NCBI RefSeq assembly: GCF_033568475.1
Contig: NC_133123.1
Coordinates: forward strand, 6,076,001-6,140,000
DNA length: 64,000 nt
Source of the DNA: Henckelia pumila
Lineage: Eukaryota > Streptophyta > Magnoliopsida > Lamiales > Gesneriaceae
Reading direction: 5' to 3'
Every line of letters begins with the position of its first letter. The first letter of the stretch is position 1. The notes under the pieces were generated by a model. It was not told the origin of the DNA, did no database searches, and saw only the letters and a list, made by a program, of their open reading frames with translations. Both the position numbers and the translations under genes were made by a program. Positions 12,330 through 24,439 of this stretch are shown piece by piece.

Positions 12330-13580
12330 AACCCTTTTTTGGGAACTAAAAATCGAAAAAAAAAAAAGGTTAATTGGGATTTCATACAAAGCCGCTGGCT
12401 CAGATGAAAAGTCATTCATTCGACGATCTGATTTATTTAGAATGAAAAGTGAAACGCGTTTTCTCCCCTTTTCACGTTTTATGTTGTCGAATAGGCTAGA
12501 GGCCAAAATCAATTGATTGCGAAGAGGACTCATATATCTATTTATTGCCCACATTCTATATTATATAGAATTTAAATGTTTTTTGAAAGGTATATAATTT
12601 AATTTTTTTAATGTGTATTGTTGAGACGTGTCTTATTTGTCTATCAAAACATGTCTTAATCTGTAGGCTCGTTATAGCCGAACCACGTGAATTGGTGTTC
12701 TTGATTTCTATTGCTTTAAGTTTATCGATTTGATTGTTAATCTTCTCGATTGAGTAATCTCTGTGTATGTATTGGATTGGGAATTCTCGGTGTTGTTCAG
12801 TTGTTCTTGAAAAAGTTGTGTCGAATTTAGTGAATAGATTGGCATCTTAACACGTATAATCCAGTTCAACAAACTCGAGACATGCATGCAAGTTGCCCTC
12901 GGCCCAAGTCCAGAATTTTGCATGAAGAAATTTGGTAGTTTTAATTCATATCATCATTCAATCAAAAAAGTACTTTCATTTTTCATTCTTAATGTTTGGT
13001 TATATATTGATTTTGAACTTTTACATTAATAGAAGGTTTTCGAGAATTTTGATAATTTTGTTTTGCAATTTTAGTTATTATTTCAGTACATCATCGCCAC
13101 ATAGAATAAAATTTAAAATTTGAAAAAAAATAAAAGATAACATATTAAAATTTTGATGATACATGTAAAAGATTAAAATCACAAAAATAGAAACATGAAT
13201 GATCAAATTTATAATTTTTTCTTAAATAACTGAATAAAAAGTTGCATTTTTTCCATGGGAGAGTATACATAACATTAAAATTTTGAAATTTTTCCATGTG
13301 AGGGTAGGCAACGTCCCCGTATTTCCTGGGTCTTTTTAAATGTAAGAAGTGAGTCGATAAATATATTATGCCGGCCAGCAGTTGGACATTTAGTTGGTTA
13401 TTTAGTTTCAGTTGGGAACTTTTCAAGTTTTAGTTATTATTTATCAGTTGGACATTAAAACTGAAGTTTGCATAGGATTTGGTGATTCAATTCAATTCAA
13501 TGCAATCACTTTCATCGATCTTGTAACTCTCGACCATGATGGTGCATGTATGTTTTGTAATGTGTAAATGACTTCTAGCT
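12330..13580. other. Intergenic DNA 3' of the TBL gene
   Basis: AT-rich with several short open frames on both strands, none resembling a protein family. The final part probably holds the TBL 3' untranslated region, but no unambiguous poly(A) signal could be fixed. Confidence 0.5.
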
Positions 13581-13582
13581 TC

Positions 13583-16500
13583 CTAAAGAGCAGCGTACAA
13601 GAATTCGTTCCAAATGTCGGGAACTCCGGCAAGGCACCAGTGGGTGCAGTCGGAGATAGCGGCGTGGCCTCCTCCCCAATAATCAGAAGGATGCCCGTCT
13701 ATCCTCAGCTGCGAGGCCATCGTAACATTCAGCAAATGCACTGGTTTTGCCATGGAATTCAGTACTCTTTCCAATACTATTTCCCCTGGGTGACGCCCCT
13801 GCCCGCCTAGATATTTTAGCGGCTCCATCTGGCCCTTGCAATTCGTCGCCACCTTTGATCCTTGACCTCTGAATTAATAAAGGTTTAATGTTGTAGAATA
13901 TGGTGATTTTATTGTCATTTCAATCGAATATTTTTACCTGTCATGATCAGGAGAAACACCCTGGAAAAATACTCTGCTCTTTGTTGTATCAACGTTACCA
14001 TCTATCCATTTAGCCCATGTTGTCAGTGCTTTCTCGTAAGCAGCCAACCGGTCCATTTCTTTCACTGTAGTATTCCCATAAACAACCAAATCCCAACTGT
14101 GAAAACAAACAAAAGAAACAAGAATCAGAACTAAGAGACAGTACGAAGATCTCGCGTGCAGACAAAATGGGCCGTTGAATACCCCATTGAGCGTTATCCC
14201 AATGAAGTAGCATCGACAAGACCCCAGTTATTAAAAGAACTATCTAAGTCGAAAAGTTGTAAGCTTTACGGTTGTTTTCTTCCGGAGTGAAACCACCAAT
14301 GCCAGGAGTCGAAAATCATGACATCCATTTTGCCCCAGATACTGCTAGTGCTTATGGAATCCAGCCTCAGCACCCTCTTCCCGCTAGCATCATCCGTGAT
14401 ATCCACAAGGAAAGGGTTTCGCAAGAGCATCAACGAAACGTCGTACTCCTACACATTCAAATCATAAATGGCTCGGTAATAAAAATCGACACAAATGGAG
14501 TATAATATATATATGCATGAATCTCACAGGGAATGTGAAAATGGAAAGGCCGCCTGTTCTTTGGGAGGTGTAATGTGCCCTTGGGACAGCTGAATGAAGC
14601 AGGCATGATAGAGATTGCCACTGATTCAGACTGAGTGAATCTCCCACAAATATCAGACGCTTCCCCTTCATTTTTGCCAAGAAATCCACGCCGTTGAACC
14701 TTCAATAATCAACATCAACAATATATATACATATATGTTACAAGAACAAAAGATTTTCTTGGTTAATTTGTGAGCATAGAAAGGAAAATGGAAGATGTAT
14801 ATAGAGAGAGATCTGCAAATAACTGGTTTAAAATGTCCAAGAAAGTTAAAGAATCTATTAAGGTAAATTATGCCAAAAATCAAACTCAGAATTTGGTATA
14901 TGCATGCCATAAATAGCTAGTCGTGATTTCAATCGGAAGTGTATGTTCTAATTACCGATAATAGAGGATTAATAAATTTTCAATTATTTATTTGAGGGGG
15001 TTATCAACATCGAATCATCATGTACACGAGATGATACCCACATCAATAGAATGTGAACACAAGAAATTCGTCAGATTCAAAATTGTTATTTTTGGCAGGG
15101 TCACAGAGTCAGGTTAATGCGGGCAAAATCAATCATTGATTTTTTCGAGGAAAAAATTTCATTCTCAAAATTATTTAAAATTTTCAAAACATCCTAAATT
15201 AAATATACATATATATATTATTTTCAAAACATCCTAAATTAAATATACATATATATATATATATAATAAAGATGATATACACACACGTACAAAAGGATTA
15301 ATGATAGTTAATATAGTATTTCATTTAATTGATATATTGTAGTTTATTTGATTTGATTGATTAAATTTTATATAAAAATAATAAATTATTATTTTGTTTT
15401 TTTAAGAATAAATAAAATATAAATAATATTATTTATAGGAAGATAAATTATTCATGATTTGATTGATGTAAAATAACTAATTAATAGATAAATAAATAGT
15501 ATGCCGAGAAGAATGCGGGATTTGATAGGATAAGTTATAAATGTACTAATTATACTTGTACCAAACAATACCTTATGGACTGATTTTTTATTTTTTTTTC
15601 CTAATTTTCCTGGATAACAACATTATTAACTGAATTTTGTGATATTCCTTGTGGGTCTCTTAAAAATTTTTTAGATAGGGGTGGGAAAAATATCGAAATT
15701 TCGATATACCGAAGTTATTATACTGAAAAAATATTGAATTTATCAAATTTTTATTATACCGAATATTTCGGTATGGCACGACGATGATATTGAATTTTTT
15801 TGTACGATAACGGTCTAAAATTTGAAATTTTTGGTATATGTCGGTATAACAAAATGCCGAAATAATATTAAAAAATTTAAAAATATATAATATTTATAAA
15901 AAATAAATTTTAAAAATATAAGATTACATTTGGGTATGAAACGGTATATAACGATATCGTACCGAAATTTCGATATGATCAGTTTGCTATTTATATATAC
16001 CAAAAATTTCGATATAACAAGAATTTCGATAATATATTGATATAACATTTTCATATAACGTAATTTTCGATACGATTTTCAATACAATACAATATATTAC
16101 TCTTACTTTTAGATGTGCATTGGACAAGTTCATTATTAATGATAATGATGGTGATTTATCATATATCGGTCTGATTCATATACATATATGCATGAATGAA
16201 CCACATCACAAGCTAAGGTTGTCCCTCGCCTCTAGCTAACAAAAAATGTTAAAATAGTTGGTTAATTTATGTTTTATAATATATATGATTGAAAGCAATG
16301 CAGAAATTAAGAAGCAAACTCACTTGCGAATTGGTTTGCCAAATTTCACATCACATTGAAAAGGACATAAATAAAGTAGATTAATATATTCAAAATTTCA
16401 AATTATCTTCCAAAATTTAACCTGTTGGTCCCTGAGAGTGCACAAATTATATTGATTTTTATATTAGATGACAACGTCCTGATAAGTACGTAAATTATTA

Positions 16501-16920
16501 AAAATTTTGGATATGTTTCCTTATTCTCTAATGGGGGAAAATCATTTAGTTAATATTTTGCCAGACATTTTAAGAACCTAGCTCAATTCATTTATCAAAT
16601 ATTTAAATTGACCCTTAATTATCTATATATTTTTTTTGAATCGATTGTCTAAAATTTTATAATAATTACATGAGACGGAACGAAAGATTTTTATGTGACA
16701 AAAAAAAAAAAAATCGAAAACAAGATTCAGAATGCATTTTTAAATAACTTTTTCCATTTCAAGTACTTATCAAAAAATTCGAGGTGCCTTGGATTTTATT
16801 TCCTATACCTACCTACATGAAAATATTTTTAATTTTCATTATGATATAATTAATTTATGTTATTTAGATTTCTATCACTAAAGTTTGCTAGCGAAAACTT
16901 TAATTTTAGTTTTGTAAGAT

Positions 16921-16965
<45 letters not shown>

Positions 16966-17590
16966 TAGTACCCACAACCCGTCGCAACCCATCATTAGAT
17001 GGGCCGGGATGGGCCGGCCCAACTATTAGACGGGTTGGAAAAACATTAACCTAACCCACCTATTTATATGACGGGACGAGTCAACCCGGCGGGTTCACGT
17101 GTAAATTGAAGGGTTTTTGCGGGTCAACCCGCAACCCACCTTTAGAAGGGGCGGTGCGGGCCGGCCCACTTTTTAGGCGAGTTGGGAAATTGTCAACCCA
17201 ACGCACAAATTTTGTATGACGGGGCGGACCAACCCGACGGGCCTAACCCATTTTAACACCTTTAAGTATATACATATCATGCAGAATCAATAGCCACGAT
17301 ATATCCACACATTATTACAAAAGACAAGTCATGAAAATTACGTACCTCCGTAAATTGCATCCCTTGGGCTGCCATCTGTATTTCATGTAGTCTTTATCAT
17401 GCCTTCCATTTTTCTGGCAATCAAACTGTTTGTAAATAAAAGGACACACTGCTGAATTGTAGAGAGGATATGAGCTATCAAACACCCAATTTCCTTCGTA
17501 AATATCGCATATACTTTCCGCGATTTTTCCATACGCAGAGTTCGAAAGGAATAAAGAAGTTATTACTACTGCAAGAACACAGAAAGCCAT
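13583..17590 (-). CDS. TBL/PMR5-type wall polysaccharide O-acetyltransferase
   Basis: Five exons with matching phases: 17346-17590, 14528-14699, 14270-14448, 13938-14096 and 13583-13868, giving 346 residues. Residues 1-21 are a cleavable signal peptide (MAFCVLAVVITSLFLSNSAYG), so the product is probably soluble in the Golgi lumen or secreted, not anchored like longer TBLs. The TBL domain starts at CDIYEGNWVFD; the GDS motif (FVGDSLSLNQWQSL) is near residues 101-103 and the DxxH motif (DCTHWCLAGVPDIWNEF) is at about 325-328, both needed by the esterase-like Ser-His-Asp chemistry. The usual WCLPG is WCLAG here. This family acetylates xylan, pectin or xyloglucan; the substrate cannot be told from sequence. 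The length fits short TBL/PMR5 members. Intron 1 is 2.65 kb and packed with repeats; the gene appears intact. Confidence 0.9.
15181..15260. repeat. Two-copy 40-bp tandem repeat
   Basis: The sequence starting TTTTCAAAACATCCTAAATT is repeated at 15181 and 15221 with almost no change, ending in an (AT)n run. It lies in intron 1 of the TBL gene. Confidence 0.8.
15295..15575 (-). mobile_element. Tourist-like MITE, copy 2, in a TBL intron
   Basis: Minus-strand copy of the family at 10096 and 60732. On the minus strand it begins TAA|GGTATTGTTTGGTAC (near 15575) and carries the TCAATCAAAT-type core and a TTTTATATAAAATTTAAT-like segment. The left boundary is diffuse. Located in TBL intron 1. Confidence 0.6.
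15676..16095. repeat. CGATAT palindromic-word element, copy 2
   Basis: Dense in TATCGAAATTTCGATATACC, TTTCGATATAAC and GGTATAAC words on both strands around an AT-rich core. Related in word content to 10916-11585. It lies in TBL intron 1. Non-coding. Confidence 0.6.
16923..16964. repeat. (AT)n microsatellite
   Basis: About 21 uninterrupted AT units, directly adjoining the GGGTTG-type repeat that follows, in TBL intron 1. Confidence 0.95.
16965..17262. repeat. GC-rich GGCCGG/AACCCG word repeat
   Basis: A GC-rich island in AT-rich intron DNA made of AACCCGTCG, GGGCCGGCCCA, GACGGGGCGG and CAACCCG words on both strands, with two similar halves (GATGGGCCGGCCCAACTATT and GCGGGCCGGCCCACTTTTT). It ends CATTTTAACACC. 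It is a non-coding dispersed repeat of the same general style as the CCCGA and CGATAT families. Confidence 0.6.
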
Positions 17591-18480
17591 TAGAGAATTA
17601 AATGGATATATGCATGGGAGAAAGCTTGCTCGCTTTTAATTTGTTCTTTCAGTCCTGGAGGGATTCAGCTGTGAAATATACAGTGGGATCATACGTACTA
17701 ATATGGATAATGCTATATACACCACTTTGGGAAAAATTTAAAATGTATTTACATTGAATAAATATTGACTCGTTTAATTATATGTTATATATATCTACAA
17801 AAATAGCTAGAAATATTCTTGTTTCATCTCATCTCATTATAAAAATGGAAAAAGAGTAAAAATATTAGGCTGTGAATTATTATTTAGATATCACATAAAA
17901 ACCGTCAACGATTAATATGATAAATTGTGGGAAATAAAATTAAATTTTTTTCCATGATTTTAGATTAATATATAATATGTGAATTCATCTTTTATTTAAA
18001 AAAAATCGATATAAAACCGTATTTCGTCGATCTAATCAAAACTAAAATAAATTATGCATGCGTCACATATGTCTAGCAATAATTAATATATGGTTTTTGG
18101 TTTGTGAGAATTTAATTTTGTGATTAAGAGGGGGGCCGGGATCGGAAATCATTAATTCGAAGAGATATCATAATTTGCGTATAGAATATATAATTTATAA
18201 TTTTTAATGTAGTATATATGAATTGTGTAAAAATATTATTGACCTTCTTTGAAATCTGAACATTAAACTCTTCAAATTTTGAAATAACCAGTAAAAATTG
18301 CAATGTACATGTTTTAACAGGTTGAAATTTGAATTTTAGTTATTCAAGCCAAACAAAAATTAATAATTAAAAATATCACATTATTTAATAATATTGATGG
18401 ATTCTGAGACCATCCCCAAGGCATATTGTTCTTCGAAAAAAAATAAAATTTGACTCATTGTAAATTTATATCTTAAGATA
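17591..18480. other. TBL upstream region
   Basis: AT-rich intergenic DNA that must contain the TBL promoter. No TATA box or operator could be assigned with confidence. Confidence 0.45.
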
Positions 18481-18481
18481 T

Positions 18482-18935
18482 GACCGGTCTAAACGAATCG
18501 AATCGGTTCGATAAATATTTAATTCGTATTCGAACTTATCAAACTCGAGCCGAATCCGAATATGTTCGAACTTTTTTTCGAGCCAAACTCGAGCCAAAAT
18601 TATTTTGTTCGATAGTTCGCGAATAATTCACGAGCCTTAATATTTTATCAATATAATATAATTATATAATAAATATTATACATTTTTTTACTTTTTTCGG
18701 ACATTTCGAGTTTTTCAAATCATAATATCCAAGCAATAGTTCAAATAGTTCACGAATAGGTTCGAATATTTCGAGTTGAACTCGAACTTCATTTCGAGCC
18801 GAGCTCGAGTCAAAATATTTGAATTTTTCGAACTTTGAATCGAGTTCGAACTCGAATATACTTATTTCGAGCCGAATTTGAGCCTTAAATTTTTATCATT
18901 ATTCGGCTCGATTCGGTTCGTTTGCACAATCACTG
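18482..18935. repeat. TTCGAA palindromic-word element
   Basis: Dense array of TTCGAGCCGAA, CTCGAGCC, TTCGAACTCGAA and GGTTCG words on both strands (for example AATCGAATCGGTTCG at the left and ATTCGGCTCGATTCGGTTCG at the right), around an AT-rich centre. The ends are inverted copies of each other (CGAATCGAATCGGTTCG at the left edge, CGAACCGAATCGAGCCG on the minus strand at the right edge). Non-coding. Confidence 0.65.
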
Positions 18936-20310
18936 ACTCATGTAATTAACATATATATTTCTATACTTCTATATATAAGATATAATTAAATTTGATGTTG
19001 TGTCATGTTCCGTCAATTTAATTAATTTCAATTTACCTTGATTTGATTTGACATTCATTATTTAATCAATTATGATTTATGAACATGATAAAAGTTTTGT
19101 AATTTTTCTCCAATATTATGCAGTGATATTATTTACGCTAGCAGTAGTATTTAATTAAGTAAAAAGGAGTATAAAATGTTTTTTTAGATGAGTATAAAAT
19201 GTTTTATGGCTTCTTAAATGCTACATTCTATATGAAACTGTCCGGAGTCCGGACGACGTTTGACCCTTTGTTTACATAAAAAAACAATTTATGGACATAT
19301 GTTAATTTGTACGAGATGAAAAATTCAAGGATTCCAAGTTTAGAACACAATTCAATCCACCCCATTTTTGCATTTTTTTAAGGTTTTAATTGCTAAAATT
19401 AATTTGAAATATAGCTAATTATAATTATTTAATTTCACCATTGTACGTAAGAGTTGCTAATAACACTGATTCGTAAGAGAATATTACAATAGACTCTTGT
19501 ATATATAAATCGGGATTAATCATTTTTATACAGACCGCGAGTTGATAACAGATTAAAATATTTTGCTAGAAGGCTTTTAATTATGCATATATAATAGTTT
19601 AAGCCTCATAATTTCAGCAAAAATAAAGAATGATATTTTTTAATTAAAAAAAACCATTGTTGATAATTAGGCTCGAATAAAGTCAAATACCATGGATTAA
19701 TGTGGACGAAATCCATTTTATCTGTTAGATTTTTCAAAGAAATTTCTTCTAATAAAAAAATAATCCAGGAAATTTATAATATTTGGAATTGCACATATTA
19801 TTACAATAAATTAAATATTTCAAAATTTTCCAGTAAATTACATATCATCAGCAAATAAATTAGTATTTTTTGTTTATATATGATATATTAGTTAGTGATA
19901 TTTTATGGAAATAATTATGTTTTGATGTACTGAACTAAATTTTTATACGCGTGCAAAAGTTAGATTTTTTAAAAATACTCGGCAAAGTTCAAACTCATCT
20001 TATTATAAACCATCCATTCATACCAACAGACAATAGGTTAAATTTTATTTCCGAAGTAACTTTGATTTATCTGCTGATATGGATAGTTATGCGAGCAGCC
20101 ATTTAGGTTGTGTTATTATCAAAATTCAACGAACAAGAATCACCAAATTAAATTTACTTTTTAACTAATTAATTACATGGTCAACTATTATTTAATTTTT
20201 TTTAAAAGGTAACTAGTATTTAATTTCAACCAGCACTAAAAAGAAAAATTCCAAAAACGAGGCGGCTGAAGTCAAATATATATCATGTACACCTATTCCT
20301 TCACCCTACG
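18936..20310. other. Gene-free AT-rich DNA
   Basis: No gene, RNA or clear mobile element seen; only short AT tracts and scattered homopolymers. Confidence 0.6.
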
Positions 20311-20351
20311 ATATGAAGGGCCTTTTCTCGTCTTCACACACACGCACACAA

Positions 20352-20438
<87 letters not shown>

Positions 20439-20439
20439 C

Positions 20440-20484
<45 letters not shown>

Positions 20485-20523
20485 TTGATTGTTGATTGTT
20501 GATTATTGATTATTGATTATTGA
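20352..20523. repeat. Compound microsatellite (AAT)n(GAT)n(TTGATTG)n
   Basis: About 29 AAT units (20352-20438), then about 15 GAT units (20439-20484), then TTGATTG/TTGATTA units to 20523. It would be highly polymorphic. The open frame through it, which reads as poly-Asn then poly-Asp, is not a gene. Confidence 0.95.
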
Positions 20524-22653
20524 TTTAAATTCCATAAACATCAAAAACAGGAAAAATCTTCGTCTACAAGATGCATGGACAATGTTTGATGATTGCCATA
20601 TTCAGGTCCAAACTGAAAGACACCGCATATATTTGAATCACTCTAGTAATTACTACTCGCTCTGTCCTACTAATTAATTTAGGTTTGTGTATGTTTTCGT
20701 AAATATATTAAAAATTTATTTGAAAATGAAAATTTTATAAAGTAATTTCTCATTTATCTTTATTTAATAAAATTTTTAATAGGATAAAATTTTTGTGTAA
20801 ATTATGAATAAATTGATAAAAGAGTTAGAAAGATAACACTAACTATTAACAAAAAAGACGGTATAATTGAGATAGATGAAAAATAGAACGCAAATATAAA
20901 TATAAAGAAATTACCTCGGACACAATAATGTCTATTACAATTTTATCTTTCAATAATCTATCAATTGAATTTGAATCATTTGGTCGAGTGACTGTTGTAT
21001 CTTTCCGATATTATGCTACCCTCCGGGCCCCAATAATAATTAAATAATATAAGGAAGTAACTCGAGTAATTTTAGTTGAGTTCGACAAAGTTAAATTTGG
21101 TCAAGCACTTGAACGATATCATGATTAAATCCATCTGCAATTTATTTAAAAAACAATTAGTGAGATAAAATAGTAATTAAAAGGAAAAAATTGAAGAAAT
21201 AATTTATAATTGAATACCGCATATTTGAAGAGTTCTTGTGACTGATTAATCACCTATTCATGTGTTTTTTTTTTTTTTGGAATAATCCTTATAGTTCATG
21301 TTAACGTCTCATCTACACTAAAAATATATAAAGGATGGATGATCGCGTTGAGTTCAATCTAGCATATGAGTATTACCCCAATAATAAATCTAATATCTCA
21401 CAATTTGTTACGTCAACATATATCATTAATTACGTTTATATGTAAAAATACAAATAATTAAATACATGATTTGAATATTACCCTTAATGTAATATCCATT
21501 AACCCGATAATCGATTGTTTTGCTTGGCAAAATTCATTTGTAATTCATAACAATACACGTGTCATGTGAAATTGCTCCCAGCATATCTTTTCTCAATTGA
21601 TAACGAGCAAGTTTCTTTTTGGGAGATGATTTTATTTGTGATATTTCATCTAAACAGTAATAATGCCTTTTTTTTAATAAATCAAATAAAATATTGGTTT
21701 AACAAAATTGTCCGCCAAACGTTTAATGAAGTCTCTAAATTGATAGAGTAAGTGAGTGCTTAGTTAGATATCACGAGCATCTAGTTAGTTAATCAGTTTA
21801 GACATGAGACTTGAGAGTTTTTATGATCGATGATTTTTCATTTTTTCTACTATGGAATCACTGATGAACTATCAAAATGGAGTCCCATTTCACATAATTT
21901 GAATGGATCTGACTGCGTCTTGTTCATCGCAACTCTCTTCTCGTCAAAGTTGAATTCAACATTCGAAATAAATTTTTATTTTTTATTAATATTTTGAATT
22001 AAAAAAATGAAAGGCATCTTTGAAAATTCAAAGGGTCTCACCCAACACCACTTTCATCTCGGTGATGAATTATGTATACTGTGCAGCTGTTGTGCTCAAA
22101 TTATCACAAAACAGAACTGTTGAAAGTCAAGTCTACTCTTCTTTATGGTTCACTCATTTTTTGATGCTGTCCTCAGTCAAAGGTCAAATTTTGACGATCG
22201 TGCCAATTGGGGTTTTTTGTTTTTTGAATAAAACAATTGGGGTTTTCTCTATATATTATTCTTTCATCTGGGTTTTGTTTCTTTTTCTCCAAGACAATCT
22301 TTATTTTTGAAGAGTCGCCAGTTTTCTGTCGTGATAATAAACAATTAAAGTCATTTGTTTTGATTTTTTGACCGAAAATATTTTTGAGGTTTTTGTATTT
22401 TGTATTTCTTTACAATCGATTGGAATTGGGTGATTGTGTGCGCGTTTTTTTTCCTCCGATTCGAGGTAGTATTTTTGGTGGGTTGAATTTGTTTATGACC
22501 GGAAGAAAATATCGAATCTCTATAGAAATTTCAAGTGGTTTGATGGATTTCTGAGGAATACTTGGGTATTTGATCTCGGAGATATATCAAAGGAATTTTG
22601 GTTTTTGAAGTATATATCTATATATTTAATCAATATAGTTTTGCTAATTTGTG
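20524..22653. other. Intergenic DNA and HSF promoter/leader
   Basis: Mostly AT-rich. From about 22200 the sequence becomes T-rich in the manner of a 5' leader before the HSF start at 22654. No canonical heat-shock element (nGAAnnTTCn array) was convincing by eye, and no TATA box was fixed. Confidence 0.45.
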
Positions 22654-24439
22654 ATGGATGCATCGAATGGTGGTTCTAATTCACCGGCTCCATTTCTGGT
22701 GAAAACTTATGAAATGGTGGATGATCCATCGACTAATTCTGTAGTTTCTTGGAGCCACACCGGTCATAGTTTTGTTGTTTGGAATCCGCCGGAGTTTGCT
22801 AGAGATTTGTTACCAAAATATTTCAAGCACAACAACTTCTCCAGCTTCATCAGGCAGCTGAATACATATGTAAGCTCTCTGTTCTATGAAGTTTATTGAT
22901 CATCATCTCAATTTCCATTTCATGGAGCTAAGCTCTTTTCCCCTTATGTTCAGTGTTATGTATTTGTGGAAATTCATTTATTTGTTTATGTGCTTCTGTG
23001 ATGGTTTGAAAAGGCAGTCGATCGTACTATTGGAATTCGAGCCAATATTGCACAGTAGGCGGTGTTATGATTCGAAAGAATTGAGTTGCATTGTTTTCAG
23101 TCTTACAAAATCTATGAATGTTTTAGTGTGGATACCTCGACTTCGTTAAATAGTTCTTTTTAAAAATTTCTAGCTTTGGAATGAAGTAAATAGAGGAAGG
23201 CGAGTGGGGCGATTGCTGCCATTTCTCAATGTTTTCTTGCACTTTTTTAAAGATGTCCCAAAATAAATTCTACATCCTCCCAGTTAAATTTCTGCATTTG
23301 GAGCTTCTTTTTCTGGTTTGATTTTTAGTTGTCAAGATTAAGACAAGATAGTAACTGTGAGATACTTTTACTCATCATTTCCCTGCAATCTGTAGGGTTT
23401 CAGAAAGATCGATCCTGATCAGTGGGAGTTTGGAAATGAGGTGTTTATTCGAGGGCAGAGGCATCTTTTAAAGAACATACATAGGCGAAAGCCCATCCAC
23501 AGTCATTCAGGTAATGGAAACACGGTCCCATTGAGTGACTCCGAGCGAGAACAATTTGAAAAGGAGATTGAGAAACTGCAACAGGAAAAGTTTGTACTTC
23601 AGTCGGAAGTGGACCGGTGTGAAAATGAAAATCTAGAATACAAGTATCAACTCAGGTCATTAGGGCAGACTTTGCAAACTATCAACCAACGGCAGCAGCA
23701 GTTGATGGCCATCTTGGCTCAAATGCTGCAGAAACCGGGATATGCCTCGAGTCTCATGGACGAGGTGGAGCCCCATAATAAGAAAAGAAGATTGCTAGCT
23801 TTGAATTATTTGCATGATGAAGCCAATCTGGCGGAGGACCAGAGCACAACCTTGCAAGATAGTTCGTCTCTGCCATTGAACTATGAAGTGGTTGAAAAGT
23901 TAGATTCTTCCTTAACGTTTTGGGAGAAGTTTTTGCAAGAAATCTGCCAAACTCCATCACAAAATTCGCACGAGTTTAATGTGCCCTCTTTGCCTTCACC
24001 AGTTGTTATCACAGAAATTCCGGCATCATCTGGGGATTCGGATTTGAGTATTCCAGCTTCCTCACCTGAGTGCCAAATGGCGGTGTCACCTTCCCAAGAT
24101 CGCCATTCCTCCCCGGAACTGGCTACATCTTCGATTTTTGTTGGTATCCCGGCTATATCATCCATTCGTATTGATCCAGATTCCAGCTACAAACCATCTG
24201 GAATTGATGTGAACATGAGCCCAACCAAAACCCTAGATACAGAATTGTCGAAAGATCAAGAGCAAGGCAGCACCGTTCCTTCCCTCCCGGTTGGCGGTAA
24301 TGACGTCTTCTGGCAGCAGTTTCTTACGGAGGCGCCTGGTACTTCTGATTCACAGGAAGTACAATCAGAAAGACGAGACCTGTATAACAGAACAGTCTTG
24401 GTTGGTTTACAGATGAATTCAAGCCTTGGTGGAATATAG
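22654..24439 (+). CDS. HSFA4: Heat-shock transcription factor, class A4
   Basis: Nuclear transcription factor of the plant HSF family. Two exons, 22654-22869 and 23396-24439, give 419 residues. The single intron splits the DNA-binding domain after RQLNTY, the conserved HSF position. Seen in order: DNA-binding domain (about residues 11-105; [39 protein letters not shown]), heptad oligomerisation region HR-A/B with the class A insertion (about 119-187, SDSEREQF to QMLQKPG), basic NLS (NKKRR, 200-204), AHA activation motifs [11 protein letters not shown] (245-255) and [11 protein letters not shown] (375-385), and a Leu/Val-rich C-terminus suited to nuclear export. The two FW-type AHA motifs in these positions are typical of HsfA4. 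Class A4 factors are linked to oxidative-stress responses. I chose the ATG at 22654; the gene looks complete. Confidence 0.93.
22870..23395 (+). other. HSF DNA-binding-domain intron
   Basis: A 526-bp GT-AG intron (GTAAGC to TGTAG) at the position conserved in plant HSF genes. The open frame 22886-23149 inside it is not coding. Confidence 0.9.

Noticed and set aside
12121-12516. 131-codon open frame
   Set aside because: Most of it overlaps a palindromic MITE and poly-A/T runs; no recognisable domain.
20313-20495. Open frame reading poly-Asn then poly-Asp
   Set aside because: It is only the (AAT)n(GAT)n microsatellite read in one frame.
22886-23149. Open frame just after HSF exon 1
   Set aside because: Lies in the conserved HSF intron and has no domain.
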